A stretch of DNA of 64,000 nucleotides from Streptomyces griseoviridis (GTDB taxonomy: Bacteria; Actinomycetota; Actinomycetes; Streptomycetales; Streptomycetaceae): the NCBI RefSeq assembly GCF_005222485.1, contig NZ_CP029078.1:930001-994000 (forward strand). Reading direction: 5' to 3'. The stretch's first letter is position 1, and each line of letters opens with the position of its first letter. A program made the position numbers and the translations under genes. Positions 42,661 to 50,353 of the stretch are shown here, in pieces. The notes under the pieces are model-generated. The model searched no databases, was not told the origin of the DNA, and worked only from the letters and a program-made list of their open reading frames with translations.

Positions 42661-43746
42661 GTGAACGACATACGCGAGGTCGAGGTCGTCGTCGTAGGCG
42701 CTGGTCAGGCGGGTCTGTCCAGCGCCTACCACCTGCGCCGCACGGGTTTCGAGCCGGAGCGGGACTTCGTGGTGCTCGACCACTCGCCCGCGCCAGGCGG
42801 CGCGTGGCAGTTCCGCTGGCCGTCGCTGACGTACGGCGTGGTCCACGGGATGCACGCGCTGCCCGGCATGGAGCTGACCGGCGCCGATCCCGCGCGGCCC
42901 TCGTCCGAGGTGATCGGCGGGTACTTCGACCGGTACGAGCGCGCCTTCGACCTGCGGGTGCGCCGTCCCGTCGACGTGCGGGCGGTGCGGCCGGGTGAGG
43001 GCGGGCGGCTGCTGGTGGAGACGTCCGACGGCGTCTGGTCGACGCGCGCGCTGATCAACGCGACCGGCACCTGGGACCGGCCGTTCTGGCCGCGCTATCC
43101 GGGCCAGGAGACCTTCCTGGGGCGGCAGTTGCACACCGCCGGCTATCGGGGGCCCGAGGAGTTCGCCGGGCTGCGGGTGGTCGTGGTGGGCGGCGGCGCC
43201 TCCGGAACGCAGCATCTGCTGGAGCTCGCCCCCTACGCGGCGGCCACCACCTGGGTGACCCGGCGCCCTCCGGTGTTCCGGGAGGGCCCGTTCGACGAGA
43301 GCCTCGGCCGGGCCGCCGTCGCGCTGGTGGAGGAGCGGGTCAGGCAGGGGCTGCCGCCCAGAAGCGTGGTGTCGGTGACCGGGCTGCCGCTGAACGACGC
43401 GATCCGGCGGGGGCTCGCCGACGGCGTCCTCGACCGGCGTCCGATGTTCGACCGCGTCACTCCGGACGGCGTCGCGTGGGCCGACGGGACGCGGGTGCGG
43501 GCCGACGTCATCCTGTGGGCGACCGGTTTCCGGGCCGTCATCGACCATCTGGCGCCGCTGCGGCTGCGCGAGCCCGGCGGCGGTATCCGGGTCGAGGGCA
43601 CCCGCGCGGTGGCCGACCCTCGGGTCCATCTGGTCGGTTACGGCCCGTCCGCCAGCACCATCGGCGCCAACCGGGCGGGCCGCGCGGCCGTGCGGGACAT
43701 CAGGCGGCTGCTGGCCGAGGAGCCGCTGGCACCGGCCGCCGTCTGA
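42661..43746 (+). CDS. Flavin-containing monooxygenase-like NAD(P)-binding protein
   Basis: 361 residues from GTG 42661. FAD Rossmann motif VVVVGAGQAGLSSAYHL, PGGAWQFRWPSLTYG, then the NADPH motif VVVVGGGASGTQHLLEL and the late ATGF (ILWATGFRAVIDHL). Shape fits the CzcO/YdhS-like flavoproteins. It lies 54 bp after ssuA in the same direction, so a role in oxidising an imported organosulfur compound is possible; the family also includes enzymes with no sulfur role. Confidence 0.85.
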   Translation: MNDIREVEVVVVGAGQAGLSSAYHLRRTGFEPERDFVVLDHSPAPGGAWQFRWPSLTYGVVHGMHALPGMELTGADPARPSSEVIGGYFDRYERAFDLRVRRPVDVRAVRPGEGGRLLVETSDGVWSTRALINATGTWDRPFWPRYPGQETFLGRQLHTAGYRGPEEFAGLRVVVVGGGASGTQHLLELAPYAAATTWVTRRPPVFREGPFDESLGRAAVALVEERVRQGLPPRSVVSVTGLPLNDAIRRGLADGVLDRRPMFDRVTPDGVAWADGTRVRADVILWATGFRAVIDHLAPLRLREPGGGIRVEGTRAVADPRVHLVGYGPSASTIGANRAGRAAVRDIRRLLAEEPLAPAAV

Positions 43747-43756
43747 CACGTCCTGC

Positions 43757-43901
43757 CGCGCGACGGGCGTTCTTCGGCGCGCCGGGCGGGTCCTCCGTGC
43801 GCCGGGCGCGTTTCTCCGCGTGCCGGGCGGGTTCCTCCGTGCGACGGACGCGTCTCTCAACTCGGCGGCGCGTTACTCCACTCGATGGGCGGGTTCCTCC
43901 G
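43757..43901. repeat. Seven imperfect 21-bp tandem repeats between convergent genes
   Basis: Units of 20-21 bp starting near 43757, 43777, 43798, 43819, 43840, 43861 and 43882. A typical core is GCCGGGCGGGTTCCTCCG, alternating with versions of GACGGRCGCGT. They lie between the flavoprotein stop and the mltG stop, cover most of the gap, and hold no gene. A minisatellite of unknown role. Confidence 0.8.
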
Positions 43902-43930
43902 CGCGACGGCGAACAGGGCGCGCCCCGGGC

Positions 43931-44776
43931 TCACTTCGTCGGCTGCGGGCTCGCCTTCTTCTGGTTGGCGTTGAACTCCGCGACGTTGCGCTGGTGTTCC
44001 TCGTAGCTCGGCGTGAAGCGGGTGTCGCCCGGCTTGACGGTGACGAAGTAGAGCCAGTCGCCCGGCGTCGGGTTGATGGCGGCCCGCATGGCCTCCTCGC
44101 CCGGGTTGTCGATCGGCGTGGGCGGAAGTCCCATGCGCTGGTACGAGTTGTACGGGCTGTCGATGCGGGTGTCGCTCTCCGTGGTCTTCAACGTGGAGCG
44201 GTTCAGGGCGTAGTTGACGGTCGAGTCCATCTGCAACGGCATCCCGCGCTCCAGGCGGTTGAAGACCACCCGGGCCACCTTGCCCATGTCCTCGGCGGTG
44301 GCCGCCTCGGCCTGCACGATGCTCGCGATGGTGACGGCCTGGTAGACGTTCATCGCGTTGCGCTGGGCGCCTGCGGCGATCGGGGCGCCGTTGAACTTCC
44401 GGTCGGCGGTCCGCACCATGGCCGTGAGCAGCGACTCGGGGGTCGTCTTCTCCGCGAGCGGGTACGTCGCGGGGAAGAGGTAGCCCTCCGGGTTGCCCTC
44501 GGCGTCGTTGGGCAGTTTCAGGGCCGCCCTCGTGAGGGTCTTCTTGGTGCTTCCGGCGGGCAGCGCGAGGGCTTTGTCGATGGCGTCGTAGATCTGTCCC
44601 GAGCGCCAGCCCTCCGGGATCACCAGTGAGGTGGGCCGGGAGTCCCCGCCGCCTTCCAGGCTCAGCAGCGGCACCGCCACGGCGGTGGCGGCCACGACGG
44701 CTCCGGTCGCGATGAGGGCGAACCGGCCCCGGCGCGTCAGTCGAATCGTGCTCCGAGGCGGAGTGTTGATCTGCAT
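43931..44776 (-). CDS. Short MltG-type endolytic murein transglycosylase
   Basis: 281 residues. One membrane anchor (FALIATGAVVAATAVAVPLLSL), then the YceG/MltG domain: VIPEGWRSGQIYDAID (LysM-like), GYLFPATYPL, SIVQAEAATAEDMGKVARVVFNRL with the catalytic Glu in VQAEA, then SPYNSYQRMGLPPTPIDNPGEEAM. MltG cuts nascent glycan strands. The housekeeping MltG of streptomycetes is about twice as long and sits beside ruvX and aroE; this is probably a paralog. Confidence 0.88.
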   Translation of the reverse strand: MQINTPPRSTIRLTRRGRFALIATGAVVAATAVAVPLLSLEGGGDSRPTSLVIPEGWRSGQIYDAIDKALALPAGSTKKTLTRAALKLPNDAEGNPEGYLFPATYPLAEKTTPESLLTAMVRTADRKFNGAPIAAGAQRNAMNVYQAVTIASIVQAEAATAEDMGKVARVVFNRLERGMPLQMDSTVNYALNRSTLKTTESDTRIDSPYNSYQRMGLPPTPIDNPGEEAMRAAINPTPGDWLYFVTVKPGDTRFTPSYEEHQRNVAEFNANQKKASPQPTK

Positions 44777-44819
44777 GCGGGCACGGTAACCCGCATTTCG
44801 TCACAATTCCGGCATATCT

Positions 44820-46622
44820 TCAGCTTGTCGGTTCCAGTTGGGCATCTCGGCGTACCAGAGCCGCGTACCGTCCGTCCCGCGCCAGCAGCTCCTCGTGGGT
44901 GCCCCGCTCGGCCAGCCGTCCGGCGTCGAGGACCGCGATCTGGTCGGCGTCGCGGACCGTGGAGAGCCGGTGGGCGATGGTGATGGTGGTGCGGTCGGCC
45001 GACAGGGCGTCGATCGCGTCCTGCACGGCGGCCTCGGTACGGGTGTCGAGGGCGCTGGTCGCCTCGTCGAGGATCAGCACCGGCGGGTCCCGCAGGATGG
45101 TCCTGGCGATGGCGAGGCGCTGCTTCTCCCCGCCGGAGAACCGGTGTCCGCGCTCGCCGACGACGGTGTCGTAGCCGTCGGGCAGGGCCGCGATGTGGTC
45201 GTCGATCTGCGCCGCCCTGGCCGCCGCCCGCAGCTCCTCGTCGGTGGCGTCCGGCTTGGCGAAGCGCAGGTTCTCGGCGACGGTGGCGTGGAAGAGGTAC
45301 GTCTCCTGCGAGACGACGCCGACCGCGCGGGCCAGGGTGTCGAAGTCGAGGTCGCGCACGTCGACGCCGTCCAGCGTGACACGGCCCCCGGTCACGTCGT
45401 AGAGCCGGGGCACCAGGTGGCCGAAGGTCGACTTGCCCGCGCCGGTCGGGCCGACGACCGCGAGGCTGCCGCCCGCCGGGACGCCGATGTCGATGCCGTC
45501 GAGTATCGCGGTCCCCTGGTCGTCGTAGCGGAACTCGACGTTCTCGAAGCGGACCTCGCCCCTGATCCGGTCGAGGTGCACCGGGCGCTCCCGCTCGGTG
45601 ATGTCGACGGGCAGGTCGAGGTACTCGAAGATGCGCTGGAACAGCGCGAGCGAGGTCTGTATCTGCACGCCGGTCGCGAGCAGGCTGACGGCGGGCCTGA
45701 ACAGGCCCTGCTGGAGCGAGACGAACGCGACGATCGTGCCGATCGACGTCTGCGGCCCGCCCGTGCGCAGCACCATGCCCGCCGTCCAGTAGATGACCGC
45801 GGGCATCGCGGCCATCACCATCGTGATGACGGCCATCCGCCAGCGGCCGGCCATGTTCGACCGTATCTCCAGGTCCACCAACTGCTCGGACTCGTCGGAG
45901 AAGGACCTGGTCAGCGAGTCGGTACGGCCCATCGTGCGGCCCAGCAGGATGCCGCTGACCGACAGCGACTCGGTGACCGTCGCGGCCATCGCCGCCATCT
46001 GCTTCTGCCGCTGGGTGGTGATCTTCTTGCGTTCGTTGCCGACCCGTCGGCTGATCCACACGAACACCGGCAGCAGGAGCAGCGAGACGACGGTCAGCCG
46101 CCAGTCGAGGGCGATCATCGCGACGATGGTGGCGATCACGCTGGTCGCGTTGGAGACCAGCGAGGTCGCGGTGGAGGTGACGGTGGCCTGCATGCCGCCG
46201 ATGTCGTTGGCGATGCGGGACTGGACCTCGCCGGTGCGGGTCCGGGTGAAGAACGCCAGCGACATCCGCTGGAGGCGGTCGTAGACGGCGGTGCGCAGGT
46301 CGTGCATGACGCGCTGGCCGACGGTCGTCGATATCAGGGTCTGGAGCACACCGAAGACGCTGCTGAGGACGGCACTGAGGATCATGCCGAGGGCGAGCAG
46401 GCTGAGCAGCCCGGTGCGGCCCTGCGGGATCGCGACGTCGAGCGTCTCCTTCAGGAGGAACGGGGTGGCGACCGAGACCAGCGAGGCGGCGCCCACCAGC
46501 AGGCCGACGATCGCGAGCCGGGCGCGGTAGGGGCGGAAGAGACGGAGGATGCGGCGCACCTGCCGGGGCTGCTCACCGGCGTCGGCCGGTGGTGTCCAGC
46601 GGGATTCGAGATCGGGAGGCAA
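44820..46622 (-). CDS. ABC transporter, fused membrane and ATP-binding domains (exporter half)
   Basis: 600 residues. The start is TTG 46622, supported by AGGAG 5 nt upstream and the lack of a better codon. Six helices (IVGLLVGAASLVSVATPFLL onward), then a complete nucleotide-binding domain: Walker A GPTGAGKST, Q-loop VSQETYLF, signature FSGGEKQR, Walker B VLILDEATSALD, H-loop IAHRLST. All catalytic residues are present, so it can act as a homodimeric multidrug or lipid exporter. Divergent from a MarR gene with a shared operator. Confidence 0.92.
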   Translation of the reverse strand: MPPDLESRWTPPADAGEQPRQVRRILRLFRPYRARLAIVGLLVGAASLVSVATPFLLKETLDVAIPQGRTGLLSLLALGMILSAVLSSVFGVLQTLISTTVGQRVMHDLRTAVYDRLQRMSLAFFTRTRTGEVQSRIANDIGGMQATVTSTATSLVSNATSVIATIVAMIALDWRLTVVSLLLLPVFVWISRRVGNERKKITTQRQKQMAAMAATVTESLSVSGILLGRTMGRTDSLTRSFSDESEQLVDLEIRSNMAGRWRMAVITMVMAAMPAVIYWTAGMVLRTGGPQTSIGTIVAFVSLQQGLFRPAVSLLATGVQIQTSLALFQRIFEYLDLPVDITERERPVHLDRIRGEVRFENVEFRYDDQGTAILDGIDIGVPAGGSLAVVGPTGAGKSTFGHLVPRLYDVTGGRVTLDGVDVRDLDFDTLARAVGVVSQETYLFHATVAENLRFAKPDATDEELRAAARAAQIDDHIAALPDGYDTVVGERGHRFSGGEKQRLAIARTILRDPPVLILDEATSALDTRTEAAVQDAIDALSADRTTITIAHRLSTVRDADQIAVLDAGRLAERGTHEELLARDGRYAALVRRDAQLEPTS

Positions 46623-46664
46623 TGGACTCCTAGGGACGTCGGATACGAAGCTTCACGGAGCTTA

Positions 46665-46693
46665 GCTCATTGTTACCTATGTTCACAATGAGC
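46665..46693. promoter_or_regulatory. MarR operator: 9-bp inverted repeat in the exporter/MarR gap
   Basis: GCTCATTGT-N11-ACAATGAGC, perfect arms. It lies across the promoters in both directions: rightward TTCACA-N16-TATTGT (46682-46709) and leftward TTGTGA-N18-TAAGCT. An adjacent MarR regulator should bind it. Confidence 0.75.
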
Positions 46694-46709
46694 GTGGTCC
46701 TGATATTGT
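46682..46709 (+). promoter_or_regulatory. Leaderless promoter of the marR gene
   Basis: -35 TTCACA (46682-46687), a 16-bp spacer and -10 TATTGT (46704-46709). The ATG at 46716 is seven bases after the -10 and has no ribosome site, so transcription should start at or next to the start codon. Confidence 0.6.
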
Positions 46710-46715
46710 TCCCGC

Positions 46716-47192
46716 ATGACCACGCCCGATTCCGACAGCCTGCTCGCCGAACAGCTGCTGCGGCTCACCCGCCGGGTGCACCGGATCCAGAAGCGGCACA
46801 TCGAGGAGTGCGGCCTCGGCGTCACCCCGGCGCAGTCCAGGCTGCTGCGCACGCTGGCGCACTACGGCTCGCCGCCGCGCATGGCCGACCTCGCGGAGCG
46901 CCTGGAGGTGGTCCCGCGCGCGATCACGACACTGGTCGACGGCCTGGAGGCGGGCGGCAAGGTGCGGCGGGCCCCCGATCCGTCCAACCGCCGGGTGATC
47001 CGCATCGAACTCACCGAGGAGGGCCGGCAGGCGCTCGGGCGACTGCGCGGGGCGCGGCGCTCGGCCGCCGAGGAGATCCTCGCGGCACTCTCCGACGAAC
47101 AGCGCCGGGCACTCGGCGGCCTGCTGGACACCCTGATGGACGGCGACGCCCCCACGCCGACGGAGCGGGGCCGGGGCGCGGGCGCGGGCTGA
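46716..47192 (+). CDS. MarR family transcriptional regulator
   Basis: 158 residues. Winged helix: GVTPAQSRLLRTLAHYGSPPRMADLAERLEVVPRAITTLVDGLEAGGKVRRAPDPSNRRVIRIELTEEGRQ, with a dimerisation helix at each end. Regulates itself and the divergent ABC exporter, by inference from the palindrome in their shared promoter region. Confidence 0.9.
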   Translation: MTTPDSDSLLAEQLLRLTRRVHRIQKRHIEECGLGVTPAQSRLLRTLAHYGSPPRMADLAERLEVVPRAITTLVDGLEAGGKVRRAPDPSNRRVIRIELTEEGRQALGRLRGARRSAAEEILAALSDEQRRALGGLLDTLMDGDAPTPTERGRGAGAG

Positions 47193-47199
47193 CGCCGGC

Positions 47200-47299
47200 G
47201 GGTGCTTGCGGTCGCTCACGGACGTCTGCGGTCGCCTGCGGACGTCTACGGTCACATGTCGACGTCTACGGGCGCTTGCGGACGTCAGCGAGGTTGCGC
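47200..47299. repeat. Five imperfect 20-bp tandem repeats after the marR gene
   Basis: Units begin at 47200, 47220, 47240, 47260 and 47280; the core is GGACGTCTRCGG followed by a variable half. Four units carry GACGTC. They occupy the gap between the marR stop and the dctA remnant. Confidence 0.75.
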
Positions 47300-47332
47300 C
47301 AGGTCAGCGGGGTGCGTCGACGACCGTCGACT

Positions 47333-47644
47333 TCAACTCCGTTCGACGGCGGGCGCCTTGACGACCGTCGAACCGGACGACGGGCCGGAGGAGCCGGGCG
47401 ACGCGGGCGCCGCAGGTGGCTGCTTGCCGTCGAGGACCCGCTTCGCCCGGGGTAGGTCGAGGGCGCCCTCCCACCGGGAGACCGCGACGACCGCGACGCA
47501 GTTGCCGAGGTCGCCGAGCGGTTGGAGGTCGGTGGCCATGTCGGGCCACAGTTGCCCGACGACGACTGCGACCACGAGCGCGCAGGCGACCTGCGCGAAG
47601 AGTGAGGTACGCAGTATGCGTGCGACGCGTCGCACGCAACTCAC
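47333..47644 (-). pseudogene. dctA: dctA remnant: C4-dicarboxylate symporter with a large internal deletion
   Basis: 103 residues in an open frame from GTG 47644. Residues 1-46 match the start of DctA (RTSLFAQVACALVVAVVVGQ, then ATDLQPLGD), and residues 47 onward match its C terminus (LGNCVAVVAVSRWEGALD, then RAKRVLDGK). About 350 residues of transport core are missing. The joint reads CTCGGCGAC-CTCGGCAAC, two near-identical 9-bp words, as expected for deletion between short direct repeats. The product cannot transport; whether the frame is still expressed is unknown. It begins 2 bp after the stop of the upstream gene. Confidence 0.75.
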
Positions 47645-47645
47645 C

Positions 47646-49241
47646 TCAGCAGCGGTCGCGTTCCTCGGTGAGCACTCCCTGCACGGTGGTCAACGCGCGG
47701 TCGTGGCAGCCGTCGGAGCCGTGGAGCCGGTAGCGCTCCCGGGTCGTCCCGACCGCGTGCCGTTCCTCGCGCGGCACCCCGGTGGTGTACGTCGCGTCAC
47801 CGGCGTAGGTGTCGTCGAGCCTCGACCAGCCGACCCGTCGCCCGCCCACCGACGCGGTCACGGCGGCCCGGTCTCCGAGGGTCAGCTCGGTGCGCAGCCG
47901 GGCGTCCGCGCCGATCGTGGTGGCGCCGTTCATGGTGTACGTCCGGTGGGTGCGGGTGGTGCGGGCCGGACCCCGCCCCTCGTCGACCGTCACCGACTCG
48001 TCGTCGCTCCAGCGGGCGTCGAGCCGGTCCGTGTCCTCCCCGTCGGTCCACCGGTGCGTGGAGGTGTGGGCGAGGGCGCGGGTGACGGTGGTGGCGACCC
48101 GGCCGTGCGAGGTGTCGACGTACCCGGCGACGGTGAGCCGGTGAGCCCCCTCCGTCTCCACCCGTTCCTCCGAACCGGGTTCGTAGGTGGAGGAGTTGGT
48201 GAGGTCACCGACCCGGTGCGCGGTGAGCTTCCCGGTGACGTGCGCGCGCCCCGCGTCCTGCCAGACGAGCACGTTCACCGGGACGCTCCACCCGCCCTGC
48301 CCCTCGGGAACGCCGAGGACGGAGACCTCGACGCGGTGCGGGCGCCCGTCGTTGAGCAGCCCGGCGAACGGCGTCAGGTCGTACTCGATCGGCCGCACGT
48401 CGAAGGCGCGCGGGCCCGGTATCACGTACCAGAGGAAGGGGTTGGACCACCCTCCGGTCCACACGTGCGGGAACGGCGCGGCGATTCCGGCCAGTCGCCC
48501 GTCCACCGAGATCCGCACCTCCCGGTAGGGGCCGCCGTCGGCCTGGCAGGAGTAGGGCGCGGAGTCCGGCACGGTGAGGTACCAGAACTCCTCGCAGCCG
48601 CCGCCCGACCCGGTGGCGTACACCTCGGCGACGAGGCGCTCGCTGTTGCGCGGGGTGGTGACGGTGCCTCCCTCCCCCAGGGTGAGAACGCGGTCCGGGG
48701 CGGCGGCCTGCCGTCCGGCGTAGAAGGTCAGGGTCACCTTGACGTCGATCACGCCCGTGTACATGCCGTCGACGACGTTTCCGATGAGCATCTCGACGTC
48801 CCGCGCGCCCCGGAAGGTGTCGCTGTAGCGCGTGACGTCCTTCTCCACCGACCACTCGATGCCGTCGGGCGAGGGCTCAGGGGTCGAGGTGCGGAGCACC
48901 TCCACCCCGCCGACGTGGAGGTATCCGAGCCGGTCGTACTGGCGACCCTTGACCTTGCCGTCGAGCCGCAGCACGACCTTGCTCCACCGGGACCCGCACC
49001 CGGCGGGCGGTGTGTAGGTGCCCCGGTAGGGCGTGAAGTCGCGGAACCGCGCCTCGGCGAGGGTCACCCGGCAGGACTTTCCCGCGGGTCTCTCGACGGC
49101 CGGGGCCGCCGTCACCGGATCGTGCCAGTCGGTGCCGAACTCGGCGGGAACGTCGACCGATCGGGCCGTGGCCGTCCCGGACAGCGTGCTCAGGACGAGC
49201 ATCGCCCCAGTGAGCATGGACATGATTAACCGTCTCTTCAT
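47646..49241 (-). CDS. Secreted peptide-N-glycanase A-like protein (PNGase A family)
   Basis: 531 residues. Signal peptide (LIMSMLTGAMLVLSTLSGTATA). The mature protein matches the peptide-N4-(N-acetyl-beta-glucosaminyl)asparagine amidase A domain: KSCRVTLAEARFRDFTPYRGTYTPPAGC, KVVLRLDGKVKGRQYDRLGYLHVGGVEVLRTSTPEPSPDGIEWSVEKDVTRY, and a double beta-sandwich core with GGPYREVRISVDGRLAGIAAPFPHVWTGG. PNGase A enzymes, best known from plants and fungi, release N-glycans from peptides. This bacterial protein may deglycosylate host or fungal glycoproteins; activity is inferred from family. Confidence 0.85.
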   Translation of the reverse strand: MKRRLIMSMLTGAMLVLSTLSGTATARSVDVPAEFGTDWHDPVTAAPAVERPAGKSCRVTLAEARFRDFTPYRGTYTPPAGCGSRWSKVVLRLDGKVKGRQYDRLGYLHVGGVEVLRTSTPEPSPDGIEWSVEKDVTRYSDTFRGARDVEMLIGNVVDGMYTGVIDVKVTLTFYAGRQAAAPDRVLTLGEGGTVTTPRNSERLVAEVYATGSGGGCEEFWYLTVPDSAPYSCQADGGPYREVRISVDGRLAGIAAPFPHVWTGGWSNPFLWYVIPGPRAFDVRPIEYDLTPFAGLLNDGRPHRVEVSVLGVPEGQGGWSVPVNVLVWQDAGRAHVTGKLTAHRVGDLTNSSTYEPGSEERVETEGAHRLTVAGYVDTSHGRVATTVTRALAHTSTHRWTDGEDTDRLDARWSDDESVTVDEGRGPARTTRTHRTYTMNGATTIGADARLRTELTLGDRAAVTASVGGRRVGWSRLDDTYAGDATYTTGVPREERHAVGTTRERYRLHGSDGCHDRALTTVQGVLTEERDRC

Positions 49242-49297
49242 GGCCGTGTTCTACGGGGTGCCGCCGCCCCTCCGCAATGCCGCCTCCGCCGCCGGCC

Positions 49298-50152
49298 CTA
49301 CGCGGTCAGCGACGCCTTGTCCCCCATCACCACCACGGGGTGCCGGTCCGGATCGAGGGTGCGCAGCAGGGAACGCATCCCCTCCTCGGACAGGCTCACG
49401 CAGCCGGAGGTGCCGCTGCCGTGGTCCATGTGCAGCCAGATCCCGCCGCCCTTGGACTCCCCGTCGGGACGGGTCGGATCGTCGGGCGGGCTCCCCTTGA
49501 CCCGGTTGTAGTCGATGGCGATCACATAGTCGAAGTCGTGCCAGTGGGACCTGTCCCACCAGCGCGGTGCCGCGAAGGACGCGGAGCGGGTGTAGGGCAG
49601 CCGGGCGCCGGGGTCCGCGAGCACGCCCCCCGCGTCGGTGAGCGTGAACACCCCGACCGGGCTGCGCTTGTCGCCCTCGTGGTGGTCGGCGGTCCATCCC
49701 TCCTTTCCGTTGTGCGCGGGCCAACTGTGGACCCTGGTCCAGGTCGCGCCCTGTCTCGTGTACAGGACGACCGTCGAGTCCGCCGAGTCGCGGCCGCTGC
49801 CGTAGACGGCGACGACCTGACGGGAGTCGGCGGGGATCCGATGCCGCAACCGGCCGCCGATGCCGTGGAGTTGGCCGGGCACGGCATCCGAGGCGGTCGC
49901 GGGTGCGGTCGCCGGGGTCCCCGTGGCCCCCGCCTTCCCGCGCCGGGTACCGGTCGTACCACTCGTACCACTGGCGCCGGTCGTACCACTCGTATTACTG
50001 GTTCCGCTCGTACCGCCGGCGTCGCTGGTGTCCCCGGCGCCAGGAGCCGGGCCGGTGTGACGTGTGGGGCCGTCGTGGCCGCACGCGGTCAGCACGGTCA
50101 GCAGGGTCCCCGCGACGGCCGTCGCGATCGTCGCGCGCAGTGCGTTGTGCAT
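49298..50152 (-). CDS. L,D-transpeptidase (YkuD) lipoprotein
   Basis: 284 residues. Lipobox TVLTACG, then a low-complexity linker of Gly/Thr/Ser repeats (GTSGTSNTSGTTGASGTSG) that spans the wall, and a YkuD domain with IWLHMDHGSGTSGCVSL; Cys251 is the expected nucleophile. The usual SHGC is TSGC. Such enzymes make 3-3 peptidoglycan cross-links or attach proteins. Alone and divergent from the ABC pair. Confidence 0.85.
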   Translation of the reverse strand: MHNALRATIATAVAGTLLTVLTACGHDGPTRHTGPAPGAGDTSDAGGTSGTSNTSGTTGASGTSGTTGTRRGKAGATGTPATAPATASDAVPGQLHGIGGRLRHRIPADSRQVVAVYGSGRDSADSTVVLYTRQGATWTRVHSWPAHNGKEGWTADHHEGDKRSPVGVFTLTDAGGVLADPGARLPYTRSASFAAPRWWDRSHWHDFDYVIAIDYNRVKGSPPDDPTRPDGESKGGGIWLHMDHGSGTSGCVSLSEEGMRSLLRTLDPDRHPVVVMGDKASLTA

Positions 50153-50353
50153 CGGCCCATAGTGGCACCACGTTCCGGACCATTACGCGCAGTTCGGTGG
50201 ATAGGGGTCGGTGTGCCCGGCAGCCGATTCCGTACGGGGCGACGGAAAACCCCTTGCCCCCGACCCCGCCTCGCGGGGAACCTTGCACGGTTTGCTGCCG
50301 CCCCGCGCAGTTCTCCTCCCTCCCTGACACGAGCCACCTGGACGTCATCCGTC

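Noticed and set aside
49925..50035. CGTACCACT repeats near 50.0 kb
   Set aside because: They encode the Gly/Thr/Ser linker of the L,D-transpeptidase; low-complexity linkers of this kind are common.
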